DNA of 64,000 nt from CAYPNF01 sp964411985 (GCA_964411985.1 CAYPNF010000047.1:1-64000), one strand, 5' to 3'; counted from the first letter of the stretch, positions 1 through 8,667 are shown. Numbers and translations are program-made. Notes: generated by a model from the letters alone, not told the origin.

Positions 1-1863
1 CTGACCAGCGTCACGATCCCCAACAGCGTCACCAGCATCGAGATCGGGGCGTTCTCTGGTTGCACCAGCCTGACCAGTGTCACGATCCCCAACAGCGTTA
101 CCAGCATCGGGGATGGGGCGTTCTCGGGCAGTGGCGTGGAGGACACATCTACCGGTCTGAGGGTGCTCACAATAAACAAATCGATCACCATCACGAAGTA
201 CACCGGACCCGGTGGAGTGGTGACCATCCCGGACACGATCAACGGTCTGCCGGTTACCAGCATCGGGAGCTATGCGTTCTGGTGGTGCACCAGCCTGGCC
301 AACGTCACCATCCCCAACAGCGTCACCAGTATCGGAGGGTCTGCGTTCGCTTCCTGCACCAGCCTGGCCAGCGTCACGATCCCTGACAGCGTCACCAGTA
401 TCGGGAACTATACGTTCCGTGATTGCAGCAGCCTGACCAACGTCACGATCGGCAACAGCGTCACCAGCATCGGCGAGGGGTCGTTCAGAGGTTGTGTCGG
501 CCTCACCCACATCGTGATTCCCAACAACGTTAGCAACATCGGGGAGGGGGCATTCTACGGTTATACCAGCGTGACGGTGGGTCCCCTGAACTCCTTCTAT
601 TGCACTGTGGACGGGGTTCTATTCAACAAGAATCAGACTATGCTCCTCCAATACTCTGCGGTCGAAGCCGGAGGCTACACGATCCCGAACAGCGTCACTA
701 GCATTGGGCGAGGTGCGTTCTTCTCTTGCTCAGAGTTAACCAGCGTCGTTATTCCCGACAGCGTCGTCAACCTCGGCTCCTTTTCATTCTTTCACTGCAC
801 AAGTCTGACTAACGTGACGATTGGGAATGGCGTCACCAGCATTCCCGACGGGGTTGATTTCGGCTTCATTGACGTTGAAGGGACCTTCGGATCCTGCACC
901 AGCCTGACTACCGTCACGATCGGCAGCAGCGTCACTAACATTGGGCAATGGGCGTTCTCTGACTGCAGTAGCCTAACCAGCGTGACTATCGGCAACAGCG
1001 TCACCAGCATAGGGAGGAATGCGTTCGCTCAATGTCACAGCCTTGTCAGCGTCACGATCCCTAACAGCGTCACCAGCATTGGAATCCAGGCGTTCTCTTG
1101 GTGCACCAGTCTGACCAGCGTCACGATCCCCAACAGCGTCACCAGCATCGAGATCGGGGCGTTCTCTGGTTGCACCAGCCTGAGTGATATTACGGTCTAT
1201 CCCCCCAGCCTTTTCTACAGCAGTCTTGACGGCCTCTTGGTCGACAAGAGCCAGACCACGCTCATCCAATGTCCGGGGGGCAAAGCCGGAAGTTACGCGA
1301 TTCCAGACAGCGTCACCAGTATCGGAGAATGGGCGTTCGCCGACTGTACCAACCTGACCAGCGTCACGATCCCGAACAGCGTCACCAGCATCGGGTCCGG
1401 GGCCTTCTATAGCTGCACGGGCCTGACTAACGTCATAATTGGCAGCAGCGTCACCAACATCGAGGGTGGGGCGTTCATGGGCTGCACCAGCCTAACCAGC
1501 GTATATTTCCAGGGTAACACTCCCGGCGATGGTGGGGACTTGTTCAATGACAACACCAACGTGATCTATTACCTGCCGGGGACCACGGGCTGGAATACGA
1601 CCTTTGGTGATCGTCCGACAGCACTCTGGGTGCGTCCCAATCCGGTGATTCTTAAGGGGAGCCTAAGCACTCAAACCAATCAATTCGTCTTCACCACCTC
1701 TTGGGCAACGAACCTCTCCGTCGTGGTTGAAGCCAGCACGACCCTGACCAACCCCAGTTGGTCTCCTGTGGCAACCAACACCCTCACCAGTGGAACAAAC
1801 TACTTCAGTGATCCTGAGTGGTTGAACTACCCCATACGGTTCTACCGGATCCGGTCACAGTAA
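1..1863 (+). CDS. BspA-type leucine-rich repeat protein, 5'-truncated
   Basis: The reading frame is open from the first base of the window, so the N-terminus lies upstream. The protein is built of about 23-residue repeats of the form LTSVTIPNSVTSIGxxAFxxC, the BspA/LRR_5 type found in secreted or surface-exposed bacterial proteins. Two longer insert modules (ITV..xxFYxxxDGVL..KSQTxLxQ) interrupt the repeats. From about 130 to 270 a copy of the N-terminal domain of the downstream paralogs (LRVLTINKSITITKYTG, then a PDTINGLPVTSI stretch) is embedded. The last 80 or so residues are a non-LRR module ending PIRFYRIRSQ. It is the first of four tandem paralogs on this strand; the next start is 23 nt downstream. 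Function (adhesion or binding) is a family-level inference only. Confidence 0.88.
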   Translation: MTSVTIPNSVTSIEIGAFSGCTSLTSVTIPNSVTSIGDGAFSGSGVEDTSTGLRVLTINKSITITKYTGPGGVVTIPDTINGLPVTSIGSYAFWWCTSLANVTIPNSVTSIGGSAFASCTSLASVTIPDSVTSIGNYTFRDCSSLTNVTIGNSVTSIGEGSFRGCVGLTHIVIPNNVSNIGEGAFYGYTSVTVGPLNSFYCTVDGVLFNKNQTMLLQYSAVEAGGYTIPNSVTSIGRGAFFSCSELTSVVIPDSVVNLGSFSFFHCTSLTNVTIGNGVTSIPDGVDFGFIDVEGTFGSCTSLTTVTIGSSVTNIGQWAFSDCSSLTSVTIGNSVTSIGRNAFAQCHSLVSVTIPNSVTSIGIQAFSWCTSLTSVTIPNSVTSIEIGAFSGCTSLSDITVYPPSLFYSSLDGLLVDKSQTTLIQCPGGKAGSYAIPDSVTSIGEWAFADCTNLTSVTIPNSVTSIGSGAFYSCTGLTNVIIGSSVTNIEGGAFMGCTSLTSVYFQGNTPGDGGDLFNDNTNVIYYLPGTTGWNTTFGDRPTALWVRPNPVILKGSLSTQTNQFVFTTSWATNLSVVVEASTTLTNPSWSPVATNTLTSGTNYFSDPEWLNYPIRFYRIRSQ

Positions 1864-1886
1864 ACCGGCAAGACCCATTTGACGTT

Positions 1887-3506
1887 ATGAAACCACCAAT
1901 CTCTAGACACCTTGGAACCCTCGGCTTGTTGTTCCGCTGCCTTTGGGCGGTAGCCCAAGCAGGGGACTACAGCTACGAGACCAACAACGGCACGGTCACT
2001 ATCACCGGGTATACCGGTCCCGGCGGTGCGGTGATCATCCCAGAGACGATCAACGGGCTGCCGGTCACCAGCATCTGGGGAGGCTGGCCTGGTGCCTTCC
2101 AGAGTAGCAGCCTCACCAGCGTCACGATCCCCAACAGCGTCACCAGCATCGGGGACTATGCGTTCTTTGTCTGCACCGGCCTGACCAACGTTACGATCCC
2201 CAACAGTGTCACCGACATCGGGTGGTCGGCGTTCAGAGGATGCACCAGTCTGACCAGCATAACGGTCCCGAACAGCGTCACCAACATTGGGGGAGGAGCG
2301 TTCGAATCCTGCAGCAGCCTGACCAACGTTACGATCCCCAACAGTGTCACCAGCATCGGGAACTCGGCGTTCCTTGGCTGCAGAAGCCTGACGGCCATCA
2401 CGGTGGATACAGACAATCCCGTCTATAGAGGTGTGGATGGCGTCCTGTTCGACAAGAGCCAGAGCACTCTCATCGCATGTCCAGCGGGCAAACCTGGAGC
2501 CTATACAATCCCCAACAACGTCACCAGCATCGGGGAGTGGGCATTCTATGCCTGCACCGGGTTGACCGGTGTCACGATCCCCAACAACGTCACCAGCATT
2601 CCAGACCATGCATTCTATGGGTGTACCAACCTGGCCAGCATCAGCATCCCCAACAGTGTCACCAGCATCGGCATGGGGGCGTTCCGGGACTGCTGGAGCC
2701 TGACCAGCATCACGATCCCCAACAGTGTCACCGACATCGGGCTTGCGGCGTTCGGGAGCTGCATCAGCCTGACCAACATTAACATCCCCAACAGTGTCAC
2801 TGGCATCTCGGGCGGGACGTTCCAGAACTGCACCAGTTTGATCAGTATCACGATCCCCGACAGCGTCACTGGCATCGGGGGCGCCTCTTTCGTGTCGGGG
2901 GGGGCCTTCCAGAACTGCACCAGCCTGACCAACGCCACAATTGGCAACAGCGTCACGAGCATCGGGGAGCAGGCGTTCGTGCAGTGCTTCAGCCTGACCA
3001 GCGTCAGCATCCCCAACAGCGTCACCAACGTCGGGAATTGGGCGTTCGGGTCTTGCACGAGCCTGACCAACGTCACCATCGGTAACGGCATCATTAGTAT
3101 CGGAGCCGCTCCGTTTTACTCTTGCACCAGGCTGACGGCAGTCTATTTCAGTGGTACTCCCCCCGACTATGAAGGGGAAGTATTTACTGATGCTAACAAG
3201 GCGACCGTCTACTACCTGCCGGGGACCACAGGCTGGGGCACGACCTTTAGTGATCGTCCGACAGCGGTATGGGTGCGTCCCAATCCGGTGATCCTGAGCG
3301 GGAGCCTAAGCACTCAAACCAATCACTTAGGCTTCACCATCTCTTGGGCCACGAACCTCTCCGTTGTGGTTGAAGCCAGCACAACTCTGAGCAATCCTAC
3401 TTGGTCTCCTGTGGCAACCAACACCCTCAGCGGTGGAACTAACTATTTCAGCGATCCGGAGTGGTTGAACTACCCCACACGGTTCTACCGAATCCGTTCA
3501 CAGTAG
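1887..3506 (+). CDS. BspA-type leucine-rich repeat secreted protein
   Basis: A 539-residue protein. I chose the ATG at 1887 because it begins MKPPISRHLG, identical to the start of the fourth paralog, and leads into a hydrophobic segment ending AVAQAGDYSYE that looks like a signal peptide. The frame is open further upstream, but that part would overlap the preceding gene. After the signal comes the domain with GYTGPGG and PETINGLPVTSI motifs, then about 16 LRR_5 units, one ITVDTDNPVYRGVDGVL insert module, and the C-terminal module (SWATNLSVVVEAS...RFYRIRSQ). The C-terminal 90 residues are nearly identical at protein and DNA level to those of the preceding gene, which suggests recent duplication or gene conversion. 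The ligand is unknown. Confidence 0.9.
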   Translation: MKPPISRHLGTLGLLFRCLWAVAQAGDYSYETNNGTVTITGYTGPGGAVIIPETINGLPVTSIWGGWPGAFQSSSLTSVTIPNSVTSIGDYAFFVCTGLTNVTIPNSVTDIGWSAFRGCTSLTSITVPNSVTNIGGGAFESCSSLTNVTIPNSVTSIGNSAFLGCRSLTAITVDTDNPVYRGVDGVLFDKSQSTLIACPAGKPGAYTIPNNVTSIGEWAFYACTGLTGVTIPNNVTSIPDHAFYGCTNLASISIPNSVTSIGMGAFRDCWSLTSITIPNSVTDIGLAAFGSCISLTNINIPNSVTGISGGTFQNCTSLISITIPDSVTGIGGASFVSGGAFQNCTSLTNATIGNSVTSIGEQAFVQCFSLTSVSIPNSVTNVGNWAFGSCTSLTNVTIGNGIISIGAAPFYSCTRLTAVYFSGTPPDYEGEVFTDANKATVYYLPGTTGWGTTFSDRPTAVWVRPNPVILSGSLSTQTNHLGFTISWATNLSVVVEASTTLSNPTWSPVATNTLSGGTNYFSDPEWLNYPTRFYRIRSQ

Positions 3507-3582
3507 ATCAGTTAAAGGATGGACTATTGGCATTGGTCACATCAGGCATGAAACAATCCGAAACGGATTCCGTATACCTCTT

Positions 3583-5133
3583 GTGAAAGCACCAACTATG
3601 ATCACGAAGAATCTCAGAATCCTCACCGCCCTCAGCCTCTTCCTTTGGGTGGCAGCACCACGGGCGGCAGCCCAAGCAGAGGACTACACCTACACGACCA
3701 ACAACGGCACGATCAGCATTGCCAACTATACCGGTTCCGGAGGTGCGGTGATCATTCCAGACAAGATCAATGGACTGCCGGTGACCGGCATCGTGGGCTA
3801 TGCGTTCCATGGCCGCAGCCTGACCAGCATCACGATCCCCAACAGCGTTACCAGCATCGGTGGCCGGGCGTTCTCTGGCTGCACCAGCCTGACCAACATC
3901 ACCATCCCCAACAACGTCACCAGCATCGGAGAAGGGGCGTTCGAGTCCTGCACCAGCCTGAAGGCAATCACGGTGAATGCGGTCAATGCCGTCTATAGCA
4001 GTGTAGATGGAGTTTTATTCAACAAGAGCCAGACCACGCTCATCCAATGTCCGGGGGGCAAAGCCGGTGGTTACACAATCCCCAACAGCGTCACGAGCAT
4101 CGAGGGTGTGGCGTTCAGTGGCTGCACCAGTCTGACCGACCTATCGATCCCCAACAGCGTCACCAGCATCGGAGAAGGGGCGTTCGCTTCCTGCACCAGC
4201 ATGACCAGCATCACGATCCCCAACAGCGTCACCAGCATTGGGTACTTGGAGTTCTTTAGCTGCACCAGCTTAACCAACGTCACCATCCCCGATAGCGTCA
4301 CCAACATCGGGAACCATGCGTTCTGGAACTGCACCAGTCTTACCACCATCACGATCCCAGACAGCGTCACCAACATCGAGAACCATGCGTTCTGGAACTG
4401 CACTGCCCTGACCAGCGTCCTGATCGGCAACAACGTCACCAGCATCGGAGAAGGGGCGTTCGAGTTCTGCACCAGCCTGAAGGCAATCACGGTGAATGCG
4501 GTCAATGCCGTCTATAGCAGTCTGGATGGGGTCTTGTTCGACAAGAGCCAGACCACCCTCATCCAATGTCCGGGGGGCAAAGCCGGTGGTTACACGATTC
4601 CCAATAGCGTCATCAGTATCGGGTGGTATGCATTCTCTAGCTGCACCAGCCTGACCAGCGTCACCATCCCCAACAGCGTCACCAGCATCGGGAACCATGC
4701 GTTCTATCATTGCACCAGCCTGAATGGAGTCTATTTCAAGGGCGACGCTCCCACCAGCGTTGGGTGGAAGATCTTCTATTTTGGGCTCGGCCCCATGCAT
4801 GTTGATTCTGGGCGGTGGTTTCCACTCAATGTGACCATCTACTGCCTGCCCGGAACTTCCGGGTGGGGTGACACATTTGACGACCATCCAACCGCCCTGT
4901 GGCTCCCTGAGATGCAGACCAGCGATCCCACCTTCGGCGTAAGGACGAATCAGTTCGGGTTCAACATCACTTGGGCCAGCGACAAAGTCGTTGTCGTTGA
5001 AGCCAGCACGACCCTGACCAACCCCACATGGTCTTCGGTGGCAACCAACACCCTCACCGGCGGAACAAACTATTTCAGCGATCCTCAGTGGATGAGCTAC
5101 CCGACACGGTTCTACCGGATCCGAACACCGTAA
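3583..5133 (+). CDS. BspA-type leucine-rich repeat secreted protein
   Basis: A 516-residue protein starting at GTG 3583 (M/V-KAPTM...), which aligns with the MKPPIS start of its neighbours; an in-frame ATG at 3598 is the alternative. A hydrophobic signal segment (LTALSLFLWVAAPRAAAQAE) is followed by the usual N-terminal domain and LRR_5 units. The insert module AITVNAVNAVYSS occurs twice, 519 bp apart, in nearly identical DNA, so part of the gene has been duplicated internally. The C-terminal module contains FGFNITWASDKVVVVEAS and ends RFYRIRTP, a variant of the one in the two upstream genes and closest to that of the fourth paralog. It is probably exported; cell-surface retention is not visible (no LPXTG, no transmembrane tail). 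Confidence 0.88.
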   Translation: MKAPTMITKNLRILTALSLFLWVAAPRAAAQAEDYTYTTNNGTISIANYTGSGGAVIIPDKINGLPVTGIVGYAFHGRSLTSITIPNSVTSIGGRAFSGCTSLTNITIPNNVTSIGEGAFESCTSLKAITVNAVNAVYSSVDGVLFNKSQTTLIQCPGGKAGGYTIPNSVTSIEGVAFSGCTSLTDLSIPNSVTSIGEGAFASCTSMTSITIPNSVTSIGYLEFFSCTSLTNVTIPDSVTNIGNHAFWNCTSLTTITIPDSVTNIENHAFWNCTALTSVLIGNNVTSIGEGAFEFCTSLKAITVNAVNAVYSSLDGVLFDKSQTTLIQCPGGKAGGYTIPNSVISIGWYAFSSCTSLTSVTIPNSVTSIGNHAFYHCTSLNGVYFKGDAPTSVGWKIFYFGLGPMHVDSGRWFPLNVTIYCLPGTSGWGDTFDDHPTALWLPEMQTSDPTFGVRTNQFGFNITWASDKVVVVEASTTLTNPTWSSVATNTLTGGTNYFSDPQWMSYPTRFYRIRTP

Positions 5134-5157
5134 ACAGGCCCAATCCTATTTGGCGTT

Positions 5158-7473
5158 ATGAAACCACCAATCTCTAGACACCTCGGAATCCTGACTATCC
5201 TTTGCCTGACCCTTTGGGCGTCGGTCCAAGCAGCTGATTACACCTACGAGACCAACAACGGCACGATCACCATCACGGGATACACTGGTCCCGGTGGTGC
5301 GGTGACCATCCCTGACACGATCAACGGCCTACCGGTCACCAGCATCCGGGGAGAGGCGTTCGAGGGTTGCACCAGCCTGACCAGCGTCACGATTCCCAAC
5401 AACGTCACCAGCATCGGAAACCGGGCGTTCTTGTTCTGCACCAGCCTGACGAACGTCACCATCGGCAGTGGGGTCACCAACATCGGGAGTGCGACGTTCC
5501 ATGGCTGCACCAAGCTGACCAGCGTCACCATCCCGAATAGCGTCACCCACATCGGGGAAGGTGCGTTCAACAGCTGCACCAGCTTGACCAGCGTCACGAT
5601 CCCCGACAGCGTCACCAGCATCGGGAAATGGGCGTTCTTCGGCAGTGGCCAGGCCACCTCTACTGGCCTGAGAGTGCTCACCGTGAACGGCTCGGTCACC
5701 ATCACCAAATACAGCGGACACGACGGTGTGGTGACCATACCAGACAAGATCAATGCCTTGCCGGTCACCAACATCGGTGACGGTGCGTTCATTAACTGCA
5801 CCAACCTCACCAGCATCACGATTCCCAACAGCGTCACCAACATCGGGTTAGGGGCGTTCAATTGGTGCAGCAGCCTTACAGCAATCACGGTGGATACAGC
5901 CAATCCCATCTATAGCAGTGTGGATGGAATTTTGTTTGACGAGAGCCGGACCATGCTTGTCCAGTGTCCCGGTGGCAAAGCAGGAAGCTACACGATTCCC
6001 AACAGCGTCACTAGCATCGGGGACCAAGCGTTTATGGCCTGCACCAATCTGATCGATGTCACGATCGGCAATGGAGTCACCAACATCGGACACTATGCGT
6101 TCGAATACTGCAATGACCTGACCACCATCACTATCCCCAACAGCGTCACCAGCATCGGAGGGTCTGCGTTCTCTGGTTGCGAAAGCCTGACCAGCATCAC
6201 GATCCCCAACAGCGTCACCAGCATCGGGGATGGTGCGTTCTATGGCTGCACGAGCCTGACCAGCGTCACGATTCCCGATAGCCTTCTGAACGTCGGACTC
6301 GGACTACTAGGAGGTCTCGGCCAACCCGTTTCCGCTAGTGACTGGAGAGCTCTCAAAGTAAACGAGTCGATTATGATTACCGGTTACAATCGCTCCACCA
6401 ACGTGGTGAGCATCCCTGACAAACTCAACGGCCTGCCGGTTACCAGCATCGGGGGAGGGGCGTTCGAGGGTTGCACCAGCCTGACCAGCGTCACGATTCC
6501 CGACAGCGTCACCAGCATCGGAGGGTCTGCCTTTTCTGAGTGTGCCGGCTTATCCAGCGTCACCATCCCGGGCAGCGTGACCAGCATAGGGGAATCGGCG
6601 TTTTTTCGCTGCACTAGCCTCGAAAGCGTCACGATTCCCGACAGCGTTACCAGCATCGGGTACGAGGCGTTCTCCTACTGCCGACTGACCAGCGTCACGA
6701 TTCCCAACAGCGTTACCAGCATCGGGTACGAGGCGTTCTCCTACTGCCGACTGACCAACGTCACGATTCCCAACAGCGTAACCAGCATCGGGTATGCGGC
6801 ATTCTCCAGCTGCACCAGCCTGACAGCGATCACGGTGGATACAGACAATCCCGTCTATATCAGTGTGGCTGGTGTCTTGGTCGACAAGAGCCAGACCACG
6901 CTCATGCAGTACCCGGCGGGCAAAGCCGGAAGCCAATACATGATCCCCGATGGCGTCACCAGCATCGAGGGCGGGGCGTTCTCTGGTTGCACCAGCTTGA
7001 CAGGTGTGACGATCCCCAACAGCGTCGCCAGCATAGGGGGCGGAGCGTTCTATGGCTGCACCGGCCTCAAGGGAGCCCATTTCAAGGGTGACGCTCCCAG
7101 CAGCGTTGGTTCGTACATCTTCTACGTTCGTTGGGATGACCACTGGCCGCCGTGGAACCTTCGATTCAACGTGCCGGTCTATTACTTGGCAGGAACTACC
7201 GGCTGGGGTGACACATTTGCCGACTGTCCAACTGCCCTGTGGCTCCCTGAAATGCAGGCCAGCGATGCCAGTTTTGGCGTAAAGACGAATCAGTTCGGGT
7301 TCAACATCTCTTGGGCCAGCGACAAGGTCATCGTGGTTGAAGCCAGCACGACTCTGACCAAACCCAGTTGGTCTCCTGTGGCAACCAACACCCTCAACAG
7401 CGGCTCGTCCTCCTTCAGCGATCCTCAGTGGATGAATTACCCCACACGGTTCTACCGAATCCGTTCACCTTGA
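5158..7473 (+). CDS. BspA-type leucine-rich repeat secreted protein, longest paralog
   Basis: A 771-residue protein beginning MKPPISRHLGILTILCLTLW with a signal peptide ending near VQAADY. The N-terminal domain (GYTGPGG, PDTINGLPVTSI) is repeated in diverged form twice inside the protein, at about 5642-5785 and 6313-6465, each time after a glycine-rich break in the LRR array, so the protein reads as three concatenated LRR blocks. Two ITVDT insert modules are present. At 6658-6789 one 22-residue repeat is duplicated in tandem with 2 differences in 66 nt. The C-terminal module ends RFYRIRSP. It is the last gene of the array; the start is 24 nt after the previous stop, consistent with one transcript or very compact tandem duplication. 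Confidence 0.9.
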   Translation: MKPPISRHLGILTILCLTLWASVQAADYTYETNNGTITITGYTGPGGAVTIPDTINGLPVTSIRGEAFEGCTSLTSVTIPNNVTSIGNRAFLFCTSLTNVTIGSGVTNIGSATFHGCTKLTSVTIPNSVTHIGEGAFNSCTSLTSVTIPDSVTSIGKWAFFGSGQATSTGLRVLTVNGSVTITKYSGHDGVVTIPDKINALPVTNIGDGAFINCTNLTSITIPNSVTNIGLGAFNWCSSLTAITVDTANPIYSSVDGILFDESRTMLVQCPGGKAGSYTIPNSVTSIGDQAFMACTNLIDVTIGNGVTNIGHYAFEYCNDLTTITIPNSVTSIGGSAFSGCESLTSITIPNSVTSIGDGAFYGCTSLTSVTIPDSLLNVGLGLLGGLGQPVSASDWRALKVNESIMITGYNRSTNVVSIPDKLNGLPVTSIGGGAFEGCTSLTSVTIPDSVTSIGGSAFSECAGLSSVTIPGSVTSIGESAFFRCTSLESVTIPDSVTSIGYEAFSYCRLTSVTIPNSVTSIGYEAFSYCRLTNVTIPNSVTSIGYAAFSSCTSLTAITVDTDNPVYISVAGVLVDKSQTTLMQYPAGKAGSQYMIPDGVTSIEGGAFSGCTSLTGVTIPNSVASIGGGAFYGCTGLKGAHFKGDAPSSVGSYIFYVRWDDHWPPWNLRFNVPVYYLAGTTGWGDTFADCPTALWLPEMQASDASFGVKTNQFGFNISWASDKVIVVEASTTLTKPSWSPVATNTLNSGSSSFSDPQWMNYPTRFYRIRSP

Positions 7474-7482
7474 ATCAGTGGG

Positions 7483-7668
7483 TCACCTCAGCAGCCGGAG
7501 CAGTTGATTCCCCCTCCCGAAGAAACCATGGGTTGTGTGGGTGGTGTCCGTCTTCTTGTCCCACCAGCCGAGCATCCGTCCGGTCCTATCAAAAACCTGA
7601 ATCTGGGTTGAGGTCTCCAAGGTCCAACCGATCACGGAATTGGACCGGTCAAAAATGTTCGTCTTCAT
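7483..7668 (-). CDS. Small hypothetical protein (61 aa), coupled to the gene above it
   Basis: A 61-residue protein whose ATG overlaps the stop of the preceding minus-strand gene by the ATGA arrangement (7665-7668), which is the main evidence that both are real. It contains two similar strands, NIFDRSNSVIGW and VFDRTGRMLGWWD, and ends in RGNQLLRLLR, suggesting a small beta-hairpin repeat fold. No signal peptide or membrane segment is visible. It sits convergent to the last LRR gene, only 9 nt from its stop. I do not recognise a family with confidence and assign no function. Confidence 0.55.
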   Translation of the reverse strand: MKTNIFDRSNSVIGWTLETSTQIQVFDRTGRMLGWWDKKTDTTHTTHGFFGRGNQLLRLLR

Positions 7669-7934
7669 CGGAGTTGCCTGGATAGGGTCAACAAGTTCTG
7701 GCCGATGGTGGCCATGTCGTTGGATTCCACATTGAACCAGCTCATCTCGGCCTCCTCGTAAACTCCGTCAAGGTCGTCGTCGTGGGCAATGACGATGACA
7801 TCAGGCTGCTCCTTCCTGAAGAAGGTGACGAGGAGTAGCGTGGCCTCCCCATTGTCGCAGAGGATGAAGGCCGGGACGGTCTTGCCGTTGTCGGGCAGGC
7901 GGTAATCAACTCGTTTTAAGATTTCGGTGTTCAT
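7665..7934 (-). CDS. Small hypothetical acidic protein (89 aa)
   Basis: An 89-residue protein beginning MNTEILKRVDYRLPDNGKTV. It has a hydrophobic strand (ATLLLVTFF), a strand plus acidic loop (VIVIAHDDDLDGVYEE), and a C-terminal helix (IGQNLLTLSRQLR), so it looks like a compact soluble alpha/beta protein. It overlaps the downstream 61-residue gene by 4 nt, giving a two-gene translationally coupled unit. A toxin-antitoxin pair is possible from size and coupling alone, but neither protein shows a recognised toxin or DNA-binding motif. Function unknown. Confidence 0.6.
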   Translation of the reverse strand: MNTEILKRVDYRLPDNGKTVPAFILCDNGEATLLLVTFFRKEQPDVIVIAHDDDLDGVYEEAEMSWFNVESNDMATIGQNLLTLSRQLR

Positions 7935-7959
7935 TCAAATTGGTCACATGTGACGAATT

Positions 7960-8085
7960 TCAAGCCCGAGCAAGGACTCGTCGGATCTCAGTGAACCGCC
8001 AGACACCACCGGAACGAGTCTTCACCCCGTCGGAAATCAGTCGGTCGGCAATCTCGTCAATGGTCAGCCGCTCGTTTCTCAGATT
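7960..8085 (-). pseudogene. Fragment resembling the C-terminal helix-turn-helix of a serine recombinase
   Basis: The last 41 codons of a minus-strand frame read LTIDEIADRLISDGVKTRSG followed by GVWRFTEIRRVLARA and a stop. This matches the pattern seen in the recombinase domain of large serine recombinases (xxxxIAxxLNxxGxxTRxGxxWxxxxVxxIL). Upstream in the same frame the sequence becomes proline- and arginine-rich and runs into an inverted repeat, so the catalytic domain is absent. It is best read as a decayed remnant of a mobile element. A similar HTH in another protein family is possible. Confidence 0.35.
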
Positions 8086-8208
8086 CTTAGAACTCGAGGG
8101 GTCACATCTCCATAGCCTACACGTGAAGCGTTGAGTGGGTTGAGGTAGGCGGTAGGCTTTGGTTATGGCCGGACCGTTGCGCATCGAGCGAGCGGGTGGG
8201 TGGGTTTT

Positions 8209-8288
8209 GACACGATGAACAGGATTTGGAGGATGGGGCTGCGCTTGATTTCGTTCACTTTTCATCCTGCCCATCCTGGCATCCTGTC
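8209..8288. repeat. Imperfect inverted repeat built on a CAGGAT motif
   Basis: The left arm (8209-8235, containing GATGAACAGGAT) and right arm (8263-8288, containing ATCCTGGCATCCTGTC) are imperfect reverse complements. This AGGAT-rich sequence resembles dispersed palindromic repeats seen in intergenic DNA of many genomes. It may be the debris of a small non-autonomous element. Confidence 0.45.
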
Positions 8289-8479
8289 AGAACTCCCTCT
8301 CCAAGGGGGGGGAAATTCCAAATAGGATACAATGGGGTCAGGTCCAGATGAAGCTGGAGAAGCCGGTGAGAACGGCATGGGGTAAACACCCCATAGAACC
8401 ATCATCCCTTCAGCAGTATTCTCCAAGAAGTATCTGCTAAATCGAGCAGTCGACGGATTCAGACCGCTTGGTTAGGTGG

Positions 8480-8521
8480 AAGGCCATCTTCGCACTAGGC
8501 TGACGTGGGTGGCCTTTTTTT
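8480..8521 (+). terminator. Putative rho-independent terminator
   Basis: AAGGCCA pairs with TGGCCTT across a 23-nt loop that can fold a small inner CAC/GTG hairpin, followed by a run of seven T. No protein gene immediately precedes it. Confidence 0.45.
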
Positions 8522-8627
8522 GTTCTCTTGTGGTATGTTGGAATTTCGCCCTGTGGCGCAGGACGCCTCGCTGGGTAACCGGCGAAGGGCCAAACGCCAA
8601 GGTGGTATGGTTGCTGAGGGAAGAGTC

Positions 8628-8667
8628 GCCGCCTTCGTTGTGAGGACGAAGGCGGCCTCTTGTTTTT
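8628..8667 (+). terminator. Strong rho-independent terminator
   Basis: A perfect 11-bp stem (GCCGCCTTCGT / ACGAAGGCGGC) with a 7-nt loop is followed by CTCTTGTTTTT. No protein gene lies just upstream, so it may end a small RNA transcribed from about 8520. Confidence 0.6.

Larger units (their letters stand above)
1..7473 (+). repeat. Coding tandem-repeat array (about 69-bp LRR units in four genes)
   Basis: About 69-bp units encoding LRR_5 repeats fill four consecutive genes. The DNA is strongly repetitive: bases 1-73 recur exactly at 1111-1183, and 66-bp tandem copies lie at 6658-6723 and 6724-6789. All copies stay in frame, so this is protein-repeat DNA rather than a CRISPR or satellite array. 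Such DNA is prone to recombination and to assembly collapse. Confidence 0.85.

Noticed and set aside
792..7143. Many long open frames antisense to or out of frame with the LRR genes
   Set aside because: They arise from the repetitive codon pattern of the LRR units and repeat the same low-complexity peptides (LVTLLGIVTLVRLVQ and QQRHQHR types).
1..7473. Direct-repeat DNA that could suggest a CRISPR array
   Set aside because: Units are about 69 bp, in frame, diverged, and encode LRR protein repeats with no unique spacers.
8338..8375. SRP-RNA-like string (GGTCAGGTCC ... AAGCC)
   Set aside because: The GGAA apical loop and symmetric internal loop of the SRP RNA are absent, so the similarity looks accidental.
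8540..8625. Possible glycine-riboswitch-like CCGGCGAAGGG segment
   Set aside because: The paired GAGAG and CUCAGG-type conserved elements are missing and no suitable gene follows.
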